Source: Candidatus Methanoplasma sp. (GTDB lineage: Archaea > Thermoplasmatota > Thermoplasmata > Methanomassiliicoccales > Methanomethylophilaceae). Taken from it: a stretch of DNA of 12,432 bases. The stretch is taken from positions 1 to 12,432 of the forward strand of contig JAITCQ010000083.1 of assembly GCA_031283015.1 (NCBI GenBank). The letters run 5' to 3'. Made by a program: the position numbers and the translations under genes. The notes beneath the pieces were generated by a model. The model did no database searches, was not told where the DNA came from, and saw only the letters and a program-made list of their open reading frames with translations. Position 1 is the first letter of the stretch, and each line of letters begins with the position of its first letter. Shown in pieces: positions 1-6,752 of this stretch.

Positions 1-25
1 GAGAAGAACGATAGCCTCGGTATGA
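1..25 (+). CDS. Possible 3' end of an upstream gene (partial)
   Basis: The frame starting at base 2 reads RRTIASV and ends at a TGA (23-25) that overlaps the ATG of the epimerase gene as ATGA, a common arrangement in translationally coupled archaeal operons. Only seven codons are visible, so no product can be named. An alternative is the frame starting at base 3, which ends in TAG at 12-14, or that no gene ends here at all. Confidence 0.25.
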
Positions 26-687
26 CCAAGGTCGCACCGTCCCTGCTCTCGGCCGATTTCTCCAAACTCGGAGAGGAGATAAGAAGAATAGAGTCCGCAG
101 GTGCGGACTGGGCGCACCTTGACGTGATGGACGGCATGTTCGTGCCGAACCTCACCTTCGGGCCGCCGGTGATCGCGTCCATTCGGAAAGAGACGAAAAT
201 GCCCTTCGACGTGCACCTTATGATCGAAGACCCAATAAGATATGTGGACGCGTTCGCAAAGGCAGGTTCCGACATGCTCACGGTGCACGTGGAGACATCC
301 GGGGATACGAAAGAAGCCCTGAAGAGGATCGCAGACCTCGGCGTAAGGCCGGGGATCACCCTGAACCCCGGGACCCCGGTCGAAAGCCTGGACCCGTACC
401 TGGACCTGGTGGATCTTGTTCTGGTGATGACCGTGCAGGCCGGTTTCGGCGGGCAGAGTTTCCAGGAGATAGGTCTCTCCAAGATCTCCTATCTGAAAGA
501 TTACGCCGGATCCCAAAACCCCCGGCTGGAGATCTCCGTCGACGGCGGGATCAACCGCGGAACGGGAAAGAGATGCGTCGACGCAGGGGCAACGGTGCTC
601 GCCGCCGGGAGTTCCCTGTTCGGTCTCGGGGACATGAGAGAAGAGATCGCTCTTTGGAAAGGATACGGGCCGGACCCGGAAGGATGA
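22..687 (+). CDS. rpe: Ribulose-phosphate 3-epimerase
   Basis: Cytosolic enzyme of the non-oxidative pentose phosphate pathway that interconverts D-ribulose 5-phosphate and D-xylulose 5-phosphate. The 221 residues match the usual family length and form a TIM barrel. The start APSLLSAD is typical. The metal and acid/base residues are in place: H32 and D34 in AHLDVMDG, H65 in DVHLM, and D174 in SVDGG. The phosphate-binding segments VMTVQAGFGGQSF (135-147) and AAGSSLF (194-200) are intact. The ATG at 22 is chosen because homology begins there, although the frame stays open to the window edge. There is no clear ribosome binding site, so translation may be coupled to an upstream gene. The stop lies four bases before the FEN-1 start, so the two genes are probably co-transcribed. 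Confidence 0.95.
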   Translation: MTKVAPSLLSADFSKLGEEIRRIESAGADWAHLDVMDGMFVPNLTFGPPVIASIRKETKMPFDVHLMIEDPIRYVDAFAKAGSDMLTVHVETSGDTKEALKRIADLGVRPGITLNPGTPVESLDPYLDLVDLVLVMTVQAGFGGQSFQEIGLSKISYLKDYAGSQNPRLEISVDGGINRGTGKRCVDAGATVLAAGSSLFGLGDMREEIALWKGYGPDPEG

Positions 688-691
688 TCTC

Positions 692-1720
692 ATGGGGGTC
701 AACCTTTCCGGACTCACAGAACCTCGAACAGCGGAGCTGTCCGAGCTTGAGGGCAAGAGCGTAGCCGTGGACGCTTACAACACGATCTACCAATTCCTTT
801 CGATCATCAGACAGCCGGACGGGTCGCCGCTCTGCGACAGAACGGGGAGGGTGACGTCCCACCTTTCCGGCATTCTGTACAGAACATCCAACCTCATCGC
901 CCAGGGTATCGAGCCTTCCTTCGTGTTCGACGGACCCCCTCACGACCTGAAGAGGGCGGTGCTCGCCGAAAGGAAGGAAAGACGAGAGAAAGCAGCGGTC
1001 GAGTGGGAGTATGCGGTGGAGGAAGGCGACCTCAAGAAAGCGTTCTCCAAGGCGCAGCAGACATCCAGGATGACCTCCGAGATCAGGGAGTCGTCGAAAG
1101 AGCTGATATCCTATCTCGGCCTCCCGATCATCAACGCTCCGTCGGACGGGGAGGCCCAGGCCGCGTACATGTGCTCGAAGGGCGACGTCTGGGCGTCGGC
1201 GTCGCAGGACTTCGACTCCATACTTTTCGGGACCCGGACGCTGATACGGAACATGACTATCACCGGCAGGAGGAAGGTCCCGGGAAAGGACCAATACAAG
1301 GATGTGAGAACTGAGATAGTCGATTCGCAGGGGTTCTTGGACATGCTCGGCGTGACCAGGGAGCAGCTTGTGGACATGTGCATCCTCATCGGAACGGACT
1401 TCAACCCGGGGATAGCGGGGGTAGGGCCGAAGAAGAGCCTGAAGCTCATAAAGGACCACGGCGGCCTGGAAGGGGCGATGAGACACCTTGGTACGGACAT
1501 CCCGTCCTACCAGGAGGTGCGGGACATCTTCCTGAACAGTAAGTACAGCGACGATTATTCCACCGCCCCGTCCGAGATCAGAAGGGAGGAGGCCGTCGAG
1601 ATGCTGGAAGGATACGACTTCTCCAGAGAGAGGGTGGAGAACGCCCTGGACAGGATCGACGCGGCGAGGAAGAACAATAAGTCGAAGAAAAGCCAGCGCA
1701 GCCTGGACTCTTGGTTCTGA
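692..1720 (+). CDS. fen: Flap structure-specific endonuclease FEN-1
   Basis: Structure-specific 5' nuclease that removes flaps during Okazaki fragment maturation and base-excision repair, working on the PCNA clamp. It has 342 residues, the normal archaeal length. The acidic metal-binding residues of the XPG/FEN family are visible: D27 (VAVDAYN), D80 (FVFDG), E154 (SDGEAQ), D173 and D175 (SQDFDS) and D236 (IGTDFNPG). A helix-hairpin-helix motif, GIAGVGPKKSLKLI, follows at 240-253. The last eight residues, QRSLDSWF, form a PIP box (Q-x-x-hydrophobic-x-x-aromatic-aromatic) for PCNA binding. The family usually begins MGV, which supports this ATG; the first G is needed near the active site. The sequence GGATGATC just upstream resembles the archaeal Shine-Dalgarno site and overlaps the end of rpe. 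The downstream T-tract repeats probably end the transcript. Confidence 0.96.
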   Translation: MGVNLSGLTEPRTAELSELEGKSVAVDAYNTIYQFLSIIRQPDGSPLCDRTGRVTSHLSGILYRTSNLIAQGIEPSFVFDGPPHDLKRAVLAERKERREKAAVEWEYAVEEGDLKKAFSKAQQTSRMTSEIRESSKELISYLGLPIINAPSDGEAQAAYMCSKGDVWASASQDFDSILFGTRTLIRNMTITGRRKVPGKDQYKDVRTEIVDSQGFLDMLGVTREQLVDMCILIGTDFNPGIAGVGPKKSLKLIKDHGGLEGAMRHLGTDIPSYQEVRDIFLNSKYSDDYSTAPSEIRREEAVEMLEGYDFSRERVENALDRIDAARKNNKSKKSQRSLDSWF

Positions 1721-1755
1721 CGTTTGGCGTATGAGGCTGTCGTAAGCGGTTCCGT

Positions 1756-1865
1756 ATGTCCGAAAATATTGATTTTTTAGTTTTTCAATGTCCAAATATA
1801 TTGATTTTTCAATTTTTTTATGTCAAAAAATATTGATTTTTTTGTTTTTTGATGTCAAAAAATAT
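1756..1865 (+). repeat. Tandem AT-rich repeats with a 32-bp period
   Basis: Three full units (1756-1787, 1788-1819, 1820-1851) of exactly 32 bp each are followed by a partial fourth (1852-1865). Each begins ATGTC, continues through an A-rich stretch to ATATTGATTTTT, then a second T-tract. The A-tract and T-tract of each unit can also pair as a weak hairpin around TATTGA. There are no unique spacers, so it is not CRISPR. Repeated T-tracts 50-130 bp after the FEN-1 stop fit an archaeal terminator. A 32-bp period is close to three helical turns, so phased tracts may also bend DNA. Function is inferred. Confidence 0.85.
1773..1850 (+). terminator. Probable oligo-T terminator of the rpe-fen operon
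   Basis: Successive T-runs of five to seven bases at 1773-1778, 1781-1785, 1805-1809, 1813-1819, 1837-1843 and 1845-1850 lie within the tandem repeats downstream of fen. Archaeal RNA polymerase stops at such non-template T-tracts without needing a hairpin. No other terminator is visible before ileS. Confidence 0.5.
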
Positions 1866-1898
1866 GTACAAAATGTGACTGGATGAAAGGAGGAATAG

Positions 1899-2048
1899 AT
1901 GGGCCGTTCTTCCAGCTCCGATGCTGATATTTCATTGATGCGGCCCCCTTTATTTTTGTCCGAATGGATAAGACATTACGATGTCGCGAAGCCCCGTGAG
2001 GCGTTCCGGACACTGCACACCTGCCGCGCTCCCCGCGGCGGCGCGTAA
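1899..2048 (+). CDS. Small ORF of 49 residues with a strong ribosome binding site
   Basis: An ATG follows AAAGGAGGAATAG, giving a GGAGG core with five-base spacing, one of the best ribosome binding sites in the window. The reading frame runs to a TAA at 2046-2048. The product has an N-terminal serine run (MGRSSSSDAD), no membrane helix, one cysteine and an Arg-rich tail (RAPRGGA). I recognise no family. Its last codons lie immediately before the ileS TATA-like box, and its 3' part is GC-rich. It may be a real small protein, an ileS leader peptide, or chance; only the ribosome binding site argues for it. Confidence 0.3.
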   Translation: MGRSSSSDADISLMRPPLFLSEWIRHYDVAKPREAFRTLHTCRAPRGGA

Positions 2049-2049
2049 G

Positions 2050-2057
2050 TATTTAAT
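2050..2057 (+). promoter_or_regulatory. TATA-like box for ileS
   Basis: TATTTAAT at 2050-2057 in otherwise GC-rich DNA predicts a start of transcription about 25 bp downstream (near 2078-2082). This gives a leader of roughly 35 bases that contains the GGGAGGA site at 2104-2110. Confidence 0.5.
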
Positions 2058-2116
2058 CGGAACGCCTATTGCGTCTTACCGTCCGGCAAGATATACCGGG
2101 CGAGGGAGGATTAGCG

Positions 2117-5062
2117 ATGATAAAGCAGGTCCGCGCGAACTATGATGCGCCGGTTATAGAAAGGGAGATCCGGGAATTCTGGGCCTCCGGCAAGGTCTAT
2201 GAGAAGACGAAAGAGTTCAGGTCCGGAGGGGAGCGGTTCCATTTCCTGGACGGCCCGCCGTACACGACGGGGTCCATCCACCTCGGGACGGCGATGAACA
2301 AGACCCTGAAGGACATAATGATCAGATATCTCAGGATGAACGGATATAACGTTCGCGACCAGCCGGGATTCGACATGCACGGCCTTCCCATCGAGGTGCA
2401 GGTCGAGAAGAAGATAGGCGTCCGTTCTAAGAAAGAGATAGAGGAGTTCGGCATCGATAAGTTCGTTGAGACCTGCAAGAGGTTCGCCATCGAGCTCAGG
2501 GGAAGCATGACCGAGCAGTTCAAGCAGCTCGGGGTGTGGATGGATTGGGACGCCCCCTATCAGACCATAAAACTCGACTACATCGAGTCGGCGTGGTGGA
2601 CCGTCCGCCGGGCGTACGAGAAGGGGCTGCTTGGGCCGGCCAGCAAAGTGGTCACGTGGTGTCCGAGATGCGAGACGGCGCTGGCCGAGGCGGAGATAGA
2701 GTATTGGGATGAGACCGATCCCTCGATAATGGTAAGGTTCCCCCTCGCATCCGATAATAAGGTATCGCTCGTGATCTGGACCACGACCCCCTGGACGCTC
2801 CCGTCCAACATGGCGGTGGCCGCCCACCCCGGCTTCGAGTATGCGAAGGTCAGGCTCTCCGGGACCAAGGGCGAGGAGATCATAATATGCATGCTGTCGC
2901 AGGCGGAGTACGTCTCCAAAAAAGGAGGGTACGACAAGTTCGAAGCGATCGAACGCTTCACAGGGAAGGATCTCGAAGGCCTTGAGTACATACCGCCGTT
3001 CGATATCGGCCCGGAGCACCTCAAGAGGAACCGCTGGACATTCAAGGTCCTGAACGCGGATTATGTGGAAAAGGATAACACGGGATTGGTGCACACCGCG
3101 CCGGGGTTCGGCCCGGACGATTACGAAACGGGAAAAAGATACGGGATAGAGCCGTTCTGCCCGGTGGGCGAAGGAGGAAGGTTCACCGACGGCTTCCCGA
3201 TGATGGCCGACAAGAAGGTAAGGGCGGCGAACGACGACATAGTCAAATATCTTAGCGAGAAAGGGCTGCTTTTCAATTCCGGCAGGGAGAAGCACAGATA
3301 CGGGCACTGCTGGAGATGTAAGACCCCCATCATATACAGGAACACCCGCCAGTGGTTCATCGGCATACCCGAGATAAAGGACCAGATGCTCGGCGAGATC
3401 GACCGCGTGAAATGGGTCCCGGAATGGGCGGGAGGTTCCAGAGAGAAGAACTGGGTGGAGGGCGCGAGGGAATGGTGCGTCTCCCGCCAGAGATACTGGG
3501 GGATACCCCTGCCCGTCTGGGAATGCGGCTGCGGGGAGATGCACGTGGTCGGACAATACGAGGACCTGCACGAAGGATCCGGGTATAAGGACGGGATGGA
3601 CACCCACAGGCCGTGGATCGACGATGTCACGTTCACCTGTAAGAAATGCGGGTCGCCGATGCGCAGGGTCAAGGACGTCCTCGACGTCTGGTTCGACTCG
3701 GGCGTGGCGGCGTGGGCGCAGATGGGCTATCCCGCGTCGAAGGACGAATTCGAGAAGTGGGGCTTCGGAAGATTCATCATAGAGGCGCACGACCAGACCA
3801 GAGGATGGTTCTATACCCAGCTGGGGGCCGGGACGGTCTCCTTCGACCGCGCGCCTTACGACGAGGTCATGATGCACGGATGGGTGCTGGACCCGAAGGG
3901 GCAGAAGATGTCCAAATCCGACGGCAACGTGATAGAGCCGCTGGAAATAATAAACGAGCTGGGAGCGGACTCCCTGAGGCTGTACCTGATAAAGGCCAAC
4001 GCGCCGTGGGAGGACACCGCGTTCCAGAAGGACGGCCCGAAGAACGCAAGGAAAGTGCTCAACACATACTGGAACGTGGTGAACTTCGCCTCCACCTACA
4101 TGAACATAGACAACTACGACCCGTCCGCCCATACGCCGGAAGGCGTACGCAGGAGCCTGAGAAACGAGGACATGTGGATGCTTTCGAGGACAGAGAAGGT
4201 AAAGGACGCCGTCACCCGCGGACTCGAATCGAGAGAACTGCACAAGGCGGCGAGGGCGCTTGAGGACTACATAATGGAGGACCTCTCCCGCTGGTACGTC
4301 CGTCTGGTCAGGGACAGGAGCTGGAGCGAAGGATCTGATTCATACGAGGACAAGATGGCATCATACTTCGTGCTGCACAATTCCATCATGAGCACCGCCC
4401 TGCTGCTGGCGCCGCTGACGCCGCACATCTCCGAGGAGGTGTATCAGCACATGGGCGGTACGAGGGCGTCCGTCCACATGGAGGATTGGGTAAAATGCGA
4501 CGAGTCCCTCGTCAACGAGGGACTGGAACGAAGCATGTACCTAGTCCAGAACATCATCGAGGTGGTGGCCGCGGAGAGGGCGAAGATGGGGAGCAAGCTG
4601 AGATGGCCTCTGAAGCAGATATTCATCTGCGGCGGGAAGGACATCAACCGTTCCGTGTCGGTATTCGAGGAGGTCCTGTCGCAGCAGGGGAACATAAAGA
4701 GCATCAAGTACGCGGAGAACGGCATCGAGGGCCTCGAAAGCGCGGAGTTCGACGGCGGGATGATATACATCGACTTCGGCGTCACCCCCGAGATAGAGGC
4801 CGAAGGCTACGCGAGGGAGCTCATCAGGAGGATACAGCAGATGAGGAAGGACATGAAGCTCAACGTCGAGCAGTACATCAACTGCGATGTGGGCGCCGAA
4901 CCTTATCTGGCAGACCTTTTCAGGAGCTGGGAGAAGCATATCGCAGCGGAGGTCAGGGCGAAAAAGCTCGTCTTCACGGACAGCCCCGGCGGAGATGAAG
5001 TGAAGACCTGGGACGTCACCGGGAAGGAGATCGTCATCGGGATAAGTTCGGCGGAACAGTAA
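2117..5062 (+). CDS. ileS: Isoleucyl-tRNA synthetase
   Basis: Class I aminoacyl-tRNA synthetase that charges tRNA-Ile with isoleucine in the cytosol. The 981 residues contain the HIGH-like motif HLGT (55-58, within GPPYTTGSIHLGT) and the KMSKS motif (597-601). The CP1 editing domain carries WTTTPWTLPSN and GLVHTAPGFGPDDY. The signature REWCVSRQRYWGIPLPVWEC and the C-terminal anticodon-binding helices are present. Cysteine pairs at C182/C185, C398/C401, C470/C472 and C508/C511 suggest bound zinc. The WTTTPWTLPSN and NTRQWFIG segments favour IleRS over ValRS or LeuRS. I choose the ATG at 2117 because GGGAGGA lies six bases upstream and MIKQVRANYD is a family-like start. A TTG at 2069 extends the frame by 16 residues but lies upstream of the predicted transcription start. 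The gene is monocistronic, with its own promoter and terminator. Confidence 0.96.
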   Translation: MIKQVRANYDAPVIEREIREFWASGKVYEKTKEFRSGGERFHFLDGPPYTTGSIHLGTAMNKTLKDIMIRYLRMNGYNVRDQPGFDMHGLPIEVQVEKKIGVRSKKEIEEFGIDKFVETCKRFAIELRGSMTEQFKQLGVWMDWDAPYQTIKLDYIESAWWTVRRAYEKGLLGPASKVVTWCPRCETALAEAEIEYWDETDPSIMVRFPLASDNKVSLVIWTTTPWTLPSNMAVAAHPGFEYAKVRLSGTKGEEIIICMLSQAEYVSKKGGYDKFEAIERFTGKDLEGLEYIPPFDIGPEHLKRNRWTFKVLNADYVEKDNTGLVHTAPGFGPDDYETGKRYGIEPFCPVGEGGRFTDGFPMMADKKVRAANDDIVKYLSEKGLLFNSGREKHRYGHCWRCKTPIIYRNTRQWFIGIPEIKDQMLGEIDRVKWVPEWAGGSREKNWVEGAREWCVSRQRYWGIPLPVWECGCGEMHVVGQYEDLHEGSGYKDGMDTHRPWIDDVTFTCKKCGSPMRRVKDVLDVWFDSGVAAWAQMGYPASKDEFEKWGFGRFIIEAHDQTRGWFYTQLGAGTVSFDRAPYDEVMMHGWVLDPKGQKMSKSDGNVIEPLEIINELGADSLRLYLIKANAPWEDTAFQKDGPKNARKVLNTYWNVVNFASTYMNIDNYDPSAHTPEGVRRSLRNEDMWMLSRTEKVKDAVTRGLESRELHKAARALEDYIMEDLSRWYVRLVRDRSWSEGSDSYEDKMASYFVLHNSIMSTALLLAPLTPHISEEVYQHMGGTRASVHMEDWVKCDESLVNEGLERSMYLVQNIIEVVAAERAKMGSKLRWPLKQIFICGGKDINRSVSVFEEVLSQQGNIKSIKYAENGIEGLESAEFDGGMIYIDFGVTPEIEAEGYARELIRRIQQMRKDMKLNVEQYINCDVGAEPYLADLFRSWEKHIAAEVRAKKLVFTDSPGGDEVKTWDVTGKEIVIGISSAEQ

Positions 5063-5094
5063 AACGGGGGCGCGGCCCCCGTTCCAACCTTTTT
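5063..5094 (+). terminator. Hairpin plus T-run terminator after ileS
   Basis: A perfect nine-base-pair stem (AACGGGGGC at 5063-5071 with GCCCCCGTT at 5075-5083) has a three-base loop and begins immediately after the ileS stop codon. A run of five Ts follows at 5090-5094. Confidence 0.8.
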
Positions 5095-5134
5095 ACTGCC
5101 TGCGTATGATTTCGGAATTCTGCGGGCAGGAGGG

Positions 5135-5141
5135 TTTTTAA
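5135..5141 (+). promoter_or_regulatory. TATA-like element upstream of the structured region
   Basis: TTTTTAA at 5135-5141 is an isolated AT island about 25 bp before the first of the hairpins that follow. It would place a transcript start near 5162-5166. It is the main reason for choosing the plus strand for the structured element. Confidence 0.3.
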
Positions 5142-5161
5142 GGATGCAGAAGGATAAACCT

Positions 5162-5440
5162 ATGGCGGAAGAAGTGACGGTCCCCCGAAGGGGGCCGGAT
5201 CCGTAACGTGGATCAAGCGCCCCGTATCGGATCAGGTGCGGATCGTAACGATCACGTCCCTGATTCGGATACGGACTGTTGGGCCGTTCCCGGACTCGGA
5301 AGCTATGTTATCACCTCCTGCCTGGTGGTCCCGGTTCGCCGTCTCTCGGGAAGACTCCGAACCGGGGCTTCCCATCCTAACGGCGAGTCTCCATTCCCAC
5401 TCTGGTTTAAGAACCTATCAGGGGGGTCTCCGAATTGACC
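5162..5440 (+). ncRNA. Unassigned structured RNA candidate (or decayed gene)
   Basis: No intact reading frame of known family lies here, but nested complementary arms do. Helix 1 pairs 5179-5185 with 5190-5196 around a CGAA loop. Helix 2 pairs 5198-5202 with 5210-5214. Helix 3 is a long rod: 5223-5228 with 5268-5273, 5231-5236 with 5259-5264, and 5241-5245 with 5249-5253 around TAA. Helix 4 is a three-way junction closed by 5298-5303 with 5367-5372, enclosing 5312-5315/5324-5327 and a perfect nine-pair stem 5330-5338/5358-5366 extended by 5341-5344/5352-5355. A small hairpin follows at 5404-5415. I find none of the hallmark motifs of SRP RNA, RNase P RNA or 5S rRNA. The same pairing exists on the minus strand, so strand and ends are uncertain. 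Confidence 0.35.
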
Positions 5441-5544
5441 AAAAGTACGGAATTACATCAATTGCCTGAAATATACCCAGAACAAAAATATTTCTGCTGA
5501 ATGAGCATCTGATGCACGCATGCCGAAAAATTGTTTTCCTGAAT

Positions 5545-5953
5545 TCTCGTTTTAGAACTGCAAACGGGTTTCCCGATGTTCATGGGTTTCGGCCCGTAAC
5601 CTCCGAAGAATGCGGAACTTCTACGCCAATTATTTGCAGAATGCTATTCTGCCACCATCAGTGGCAGAACTTTCAAAGGCAATTATGCAATCGTTGATTG
5701 CAGAAATAGGCTGGACCAAAAATGTGGTCATAATGAAGAAATGCAAAGATCCTGTTGAACGAGAGTTCTGTACCAAAAAGCAAAGCGCTACGGTTGGCCC
5801 ACTGACCTCCTGACCGATCTCATAGCTATGGTTGTGATGTTCCAGCACTATGTCAGTATGCTGAAAAAGGATATCTGTTGCGCTGTTTGGCAGGTTTACA
5901 GAGGGACTTTTTGCCTGTCGCGATCTGTCTATAACTCAAATGCGGGGACTTAG
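5545..5953 (+). pseudogene. Decayed DUF1016/YhcG-type nuclease fragment
   Basis: Three frames joined end to end give a recognisable DUF1016 N-terminal (YhcG, PDDEXK nuclease family) sequence. Near 5552 one frame reads LELQTGF. The next, from 5572, reads PDVHGF. From 5589 a third reads SARNLRRMRNFYANY and continues through QNAILPPSVAELS and IGWTKNVVIMKKCKDPVEREF to about 5768. A further shift at 5771 gives YQKAKRYGWPTDLLTDLI, and that frame stops at TAG 5951-5953. The order matches the family pattern FPD-x-x-GFS-x-RNL, then WTKN, KDP-x-EREF and KRYGW. One missing base explains the shift at 5589. The C-terminal nuclease domain is absent, and the sequence after about 5830 no longer looks like the family. 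The region is AT-richer than its neighbours, suggesting a transferred element that has decayed. Family assignment is from memory of the consensus. Confidence 0.65.
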
Positions 5954-5960
5954 GTTGTTC

Positions 5961-6752
5961 TCACTGCTGCCCGGCTATCGACCTTAACATCTTTTTCACT
6001 ACGTCGTTTGTCTGCGGCACCACCGACCGATCGTTCTTTATCTCGTCCGGCGCGACCCACCCGCAGCTTACGTTCTCTTTGTTGAGTATCGGTTCCTGGT
6101 CTCCCGCTCTGAAAAGGAAGGGATAGACCTCCCAGACGATGTCCCCCTCCCGGACGTATATCGGCGGCATGCTTGCGGCGGGCTTTGAGACGTGTATCTG
6201 GGTCTCCTCGAATATCTCCCTTACGGCTGCGCTCTCGATGTCTTCGCCGGCCTCGATCTTCCCGGCAACGAGCGACCTGGTTCCCGGGAACGACCGGGCG
6301 TTGTCCGGACGCTGCAGAAGGAGGATCCTTCCGCTCTCGTTCAGGAGAGCTGAGGACACCACTCTGATCATCCTCGTTCCCTTTATCTCGACGGTACCCT
6401 CGTCGCCGTTGACGGTGACCTCGTCGCCGTTAAAAAGGAGGTCGATGTCGATCCTGTCCACCATCGGTATCGAGGATATCACCGCCCCGGTGGTGACTAT
6501 CGTCTCTGCCGCTCTGTTCACAACGGCCGCCGGCGCTTTGCCGTGGACCATCAGATCGTACATGACGAAGGAACCGACGGTGCTTCCCTTGCCGCCGCTG
6601 AATACGAACACCTTCCCCGCAACGTTGCCTTCTCCCGTGTTGAGATCGCCGGTGGACGCGTTGACCCCTCCCAGGAAGCTGAACGTCCCGTTCAGTTTCA
6701 GGACCCTGCCTTCTGCTTTCCCGGGAGAGATCGCCCTTCCCCGCAGTATCAA
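5961..6752 (-). CDS. Aconitase X small subunit (phosphomevalonate dehydratase small subunit) fused to a Nudix hydrolase domain
   Basis: Residues 1-122 are a DUF126 swivel domain. With the large subunit it should dehydrate (R)-5-phosphomevalonate to trans-anhydromevalonate 5-phosphate in the archaeal mevalonate pathway. Its hallmarks are ILRGRAISPGKAEG, FLGGVNASTG, SGGKGSTVGSFVMYDL (52-67, with the conserved Ser of GKGST) and GAVISSIPMVDRID. Residues 126-263 are a Nudix domain. The Nudix box starts at G164 and includes E170 and REIFEETQI at 178-186; the usual Gly near its end is Gln (Q185). WEVYPFLF (207-214) and CGWVAPDEI (230-238) are typical of small Nudix hydrolases. I choose the TTG at 6752: GGAGGT lies six bases upstream and the homology begins there. 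No ATG, GTG or other suitable start is near in this frame. The TTG overlaps the large-subunit stop, so translation is coupled. Stand-alone small subunits are about 130-140 residues; this one has 263. Confidence 0.9.
   Translation of the reverse strand: MILRGRAISPGKAEGRVLKLNGTFSFLGGVNASTGDLNTGEGNVAGKVFVFSGGKGSTVGSFVMYDLMVHGKAPAAVVNRAAETIVTTGAVISSIPMVDRIDIDLLFNGDEVTVNGDEGTVEIKGTRMIRVVSSALLNESGRILLLQRPDNARSFPGTRSLVAGKIEAGEDIESAAVREIFEETQIHVSKPAASMPPIYVREGDIVWEVYPFLFRAGDQEPILNKENVSCGWVAPDEIKNDRSVVPQTNDVVKKMLRSIAGQQ

Noticed and set aside
551..1795. Long open frame of 414 codons antisense to rpe and fen
   Set aside because: It runs opposite two certain genes, has a Pro/Arg/Leu-rich composition typical of GC-rich shadows, and matches no family.
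1756..1836. 26-codon ORF through the tandem repeats, starting at the ATG of the first unit
   Set aside because: The 32-bp unit is not a multiple of three, so the repeat is not read as repeated protein, and there is no ribosome binding site.
1756..1865. CRISPR array
   Set aside because: Units are contiguous with no unique spacers and no cas genes are present.
2069..2116. N-terminal extension of ileS from a TTG
   Set aside because: It lies upstream of the predicted transcription start, has no ribosome binding site, and the family start fits the ATG at 2117.
2111..4243. Open frame of 710 codons antisense to ileS
   Set aside because: It is an antisense shadow created by codon bias of ileS; its sequence shows no domain and it lacks a credible start.
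5162..5440. SRP RNA, RNase P RNA or 5S rRNA
   Set aside because: The conserved motifs of each (such as GGAAGG-type SRP loop, GAGGAAAGTCC, and CCCATCCCGAAC) are absent on both strands.
5208..5469. Two overlapping ORFs of about 76 codons in the structured region
   Set aside because: Neither has a ribosome binding site or a recognisable domain, and both run through hairpin arms.
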